DNA of 64,000 bases from positions 248,001 through 312,000 of the forward strand of contig JAEPQH010000001.1 in assembly GCA_017640605.1 (NCBI GenBank), read 5' to 3'. Of the stretch, positions 63,463-64,000 are shown in pieces (within the stretch, counting starts at the first letter, position 1; the number at the start of each line of letters is the position of its first letter). The notes below the pieces were generated by a model. It saw nothing but the letters and a program-made list of their open reading frames with translations. It was not told the origin of the DNA and did no database searches. The position numbers and the translations under genes are program-made. The DNA comes from Balneolaceae bacterium (GTDB lineage: Bacteria > Bacteroidota > Rhodothermia > Balneolales > Balneolaceae).

Positions 63463-64000
63463 ATGAAAACCATACAAACCGAAACAGAATCTACCATTAG
63501 AGAAAGAGGCTCAAAATTTTACGGATTTCTTTTTCCTTGTAATTCTGTCGATTCTTTTGAACTCAAACTTGAAGAGTTAAAAAACCACTACCCCGATGCA
63601 ACACATCACTGCAGTGCGTACAGAATAATTTCTGAGCAGATAATTGAATACTCGAACGACGATGGCGAGCCCTCCGGTACTGCCGGATTACCTATTTTGA
63701 ATACCTTAAAATCTGCAGAGCTTGTTAACATTGGGGCAGTAGTAGTTCGATATTATGGAGGCTCTAAACTTGGTAAAGCAGGATTAATTGATGCCTATAG
63801 CATTTCAATTAGTGAGTGCATCAACATTGCTACCATCGGAGATTTACAAAAAGTCTTTCGGCTCAAAATTAGCTACGATTATGCTCAAGAGTCACACATC
63901 AAGCAAATCATTCATACCTTAAAGCTTACTGAATCAGAGCAAGAATTCACAGAAACGGTAACGAAAATTATTCAAGGTCCCATCCAAAAAGAAAACGATT
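63463..64000 (+). CDS. IMPACT/YigZ-family protein, 5' part
   Basis: The frame is open from ATG to the right edge, giving 179 codons and missing only the 3' end. The YigZ signature DDGEPSGTAGLPILN and the following VVVRYYGGSKLGKAGLIDAY are complete, as is the N-terminal ERGSKFYGFLFPC. The second, ferredoxin-like C-terminal domain begins near residue 125. YigZ proteins are conserved hydrolase-like or translation-related factors of unclear role. It is divergent from the sdh operon with a 203 bp gap holding no other gene. Confidence 0.93.
   Translation, partial: MKTIQTETESTIRERGSKFYGFLFPCNSVDSFELKLEELKNHYPDATHHCSAYRIISEQIIEYSNDDGEPSGTAGLPILNTLKSAELVNIGAVVVRYYGGSKLGKAGLIDAYSISISECINIATIGDLQKVFRLKISYDYAQESHIKQIIHTLKLTESEQEFTETVTKIIQGPIQKEND

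Overview
The window is about 64 kb of one continuous bacterial chromosome segment with roughly 66 protein-coding genes, low to moderate GC and few non-coding gaps. The gene complement points to the Bacteroidota/Balneolota (FCB) side of the tree, most likely a marine member of Balneolaceae. This is inferred, not proven. Supporting signs are a type IX secretion C-terminal sorting domain with the YQNYPNPFNPSTTIQF signature, DUF4296 and DUF2911 proteins, a TAnnTTTG-type promoter, weak Shine-Dalgarno sequences, a short-form LeuA and a three-subunit succinate dehydrogenase with one fused cytochrome b subunit. No rRNA, tRNA or CRISPR was seen.

Layout. 0-11 kb: a partial SGNH-type esterase, a purple acid phosphatase-like lipoprotein, a Fur-family regulator divergent from a MerC-domain membrane protein with a palindromic operator over the promoter, and lysine/diaminopimelate genes in two places (dapD alone; lysC-dapB-dapA together), with a GH16 laminarinase-like enzyme and a Tat-exported (a/a)6-barrel glycosidase between them. 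11-21 kb: an esterase lipoprotein followed by a 216 bp octamer-built tandem repeat, a DUF819 permease, a degenerate beta-lactamase-fold protein, an RsmI-like methyltransferase, an ankyrin protein, and a two-gene unit of a 974-residue P-loop ATPase plus an MscS channel. 21-31 kb: cell-wall amidase, udk, coaX, an SDR, recQ, trehalase, a CBS protein and a large LamG/T9SS secreted protein.

31-42 kb is a branched-chain amino acid island. leuA-leuC-leuD-leuB runs on the minus strand. ilvD-ilvB-ilvN-ilvC runs on the plus strand behind a leader that has all the parts of a ribosome-mediated attenuator: a 25-codon peptide with 4 Val and 6 Ile codons, a terminator hairpin with nine T, and an upstream strand complementary to the terminator. 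ilvA lies 9 kb further on. Together these supply Leu, Ile and Val synthesis from pyruvate and threonine.

42-64 kb is more accessory: two copies of a structured 105 bp repeat flanking a beta-propeller lipoprotein, a VanX-like dipeptidase between two tiny glycine-zipper membrane proteins, a run of small DUF proteins, a fasciclin/anti-sigma/ECF-sigma module, CotH and GNAT genes, a UPF0175/DUF3368 toxin-antitoxin pair, an intact IS481-type element with 7 bp target duplication that separates a flotillin operon (yqiK/yqiJ type) from its terminator, and an sdhC-sdhA-sdhB operon interrupted by a GxxExxY gene. The window closes in an IMPACT-family gene.

The strongest unusual observations are the ilv attenuator, a family of three 57-residue glycine-zipper proteins (one gene was too short to be noticed easily, one overlaps a neighbour), the structured repeats, and the ATPase-MscS pair.
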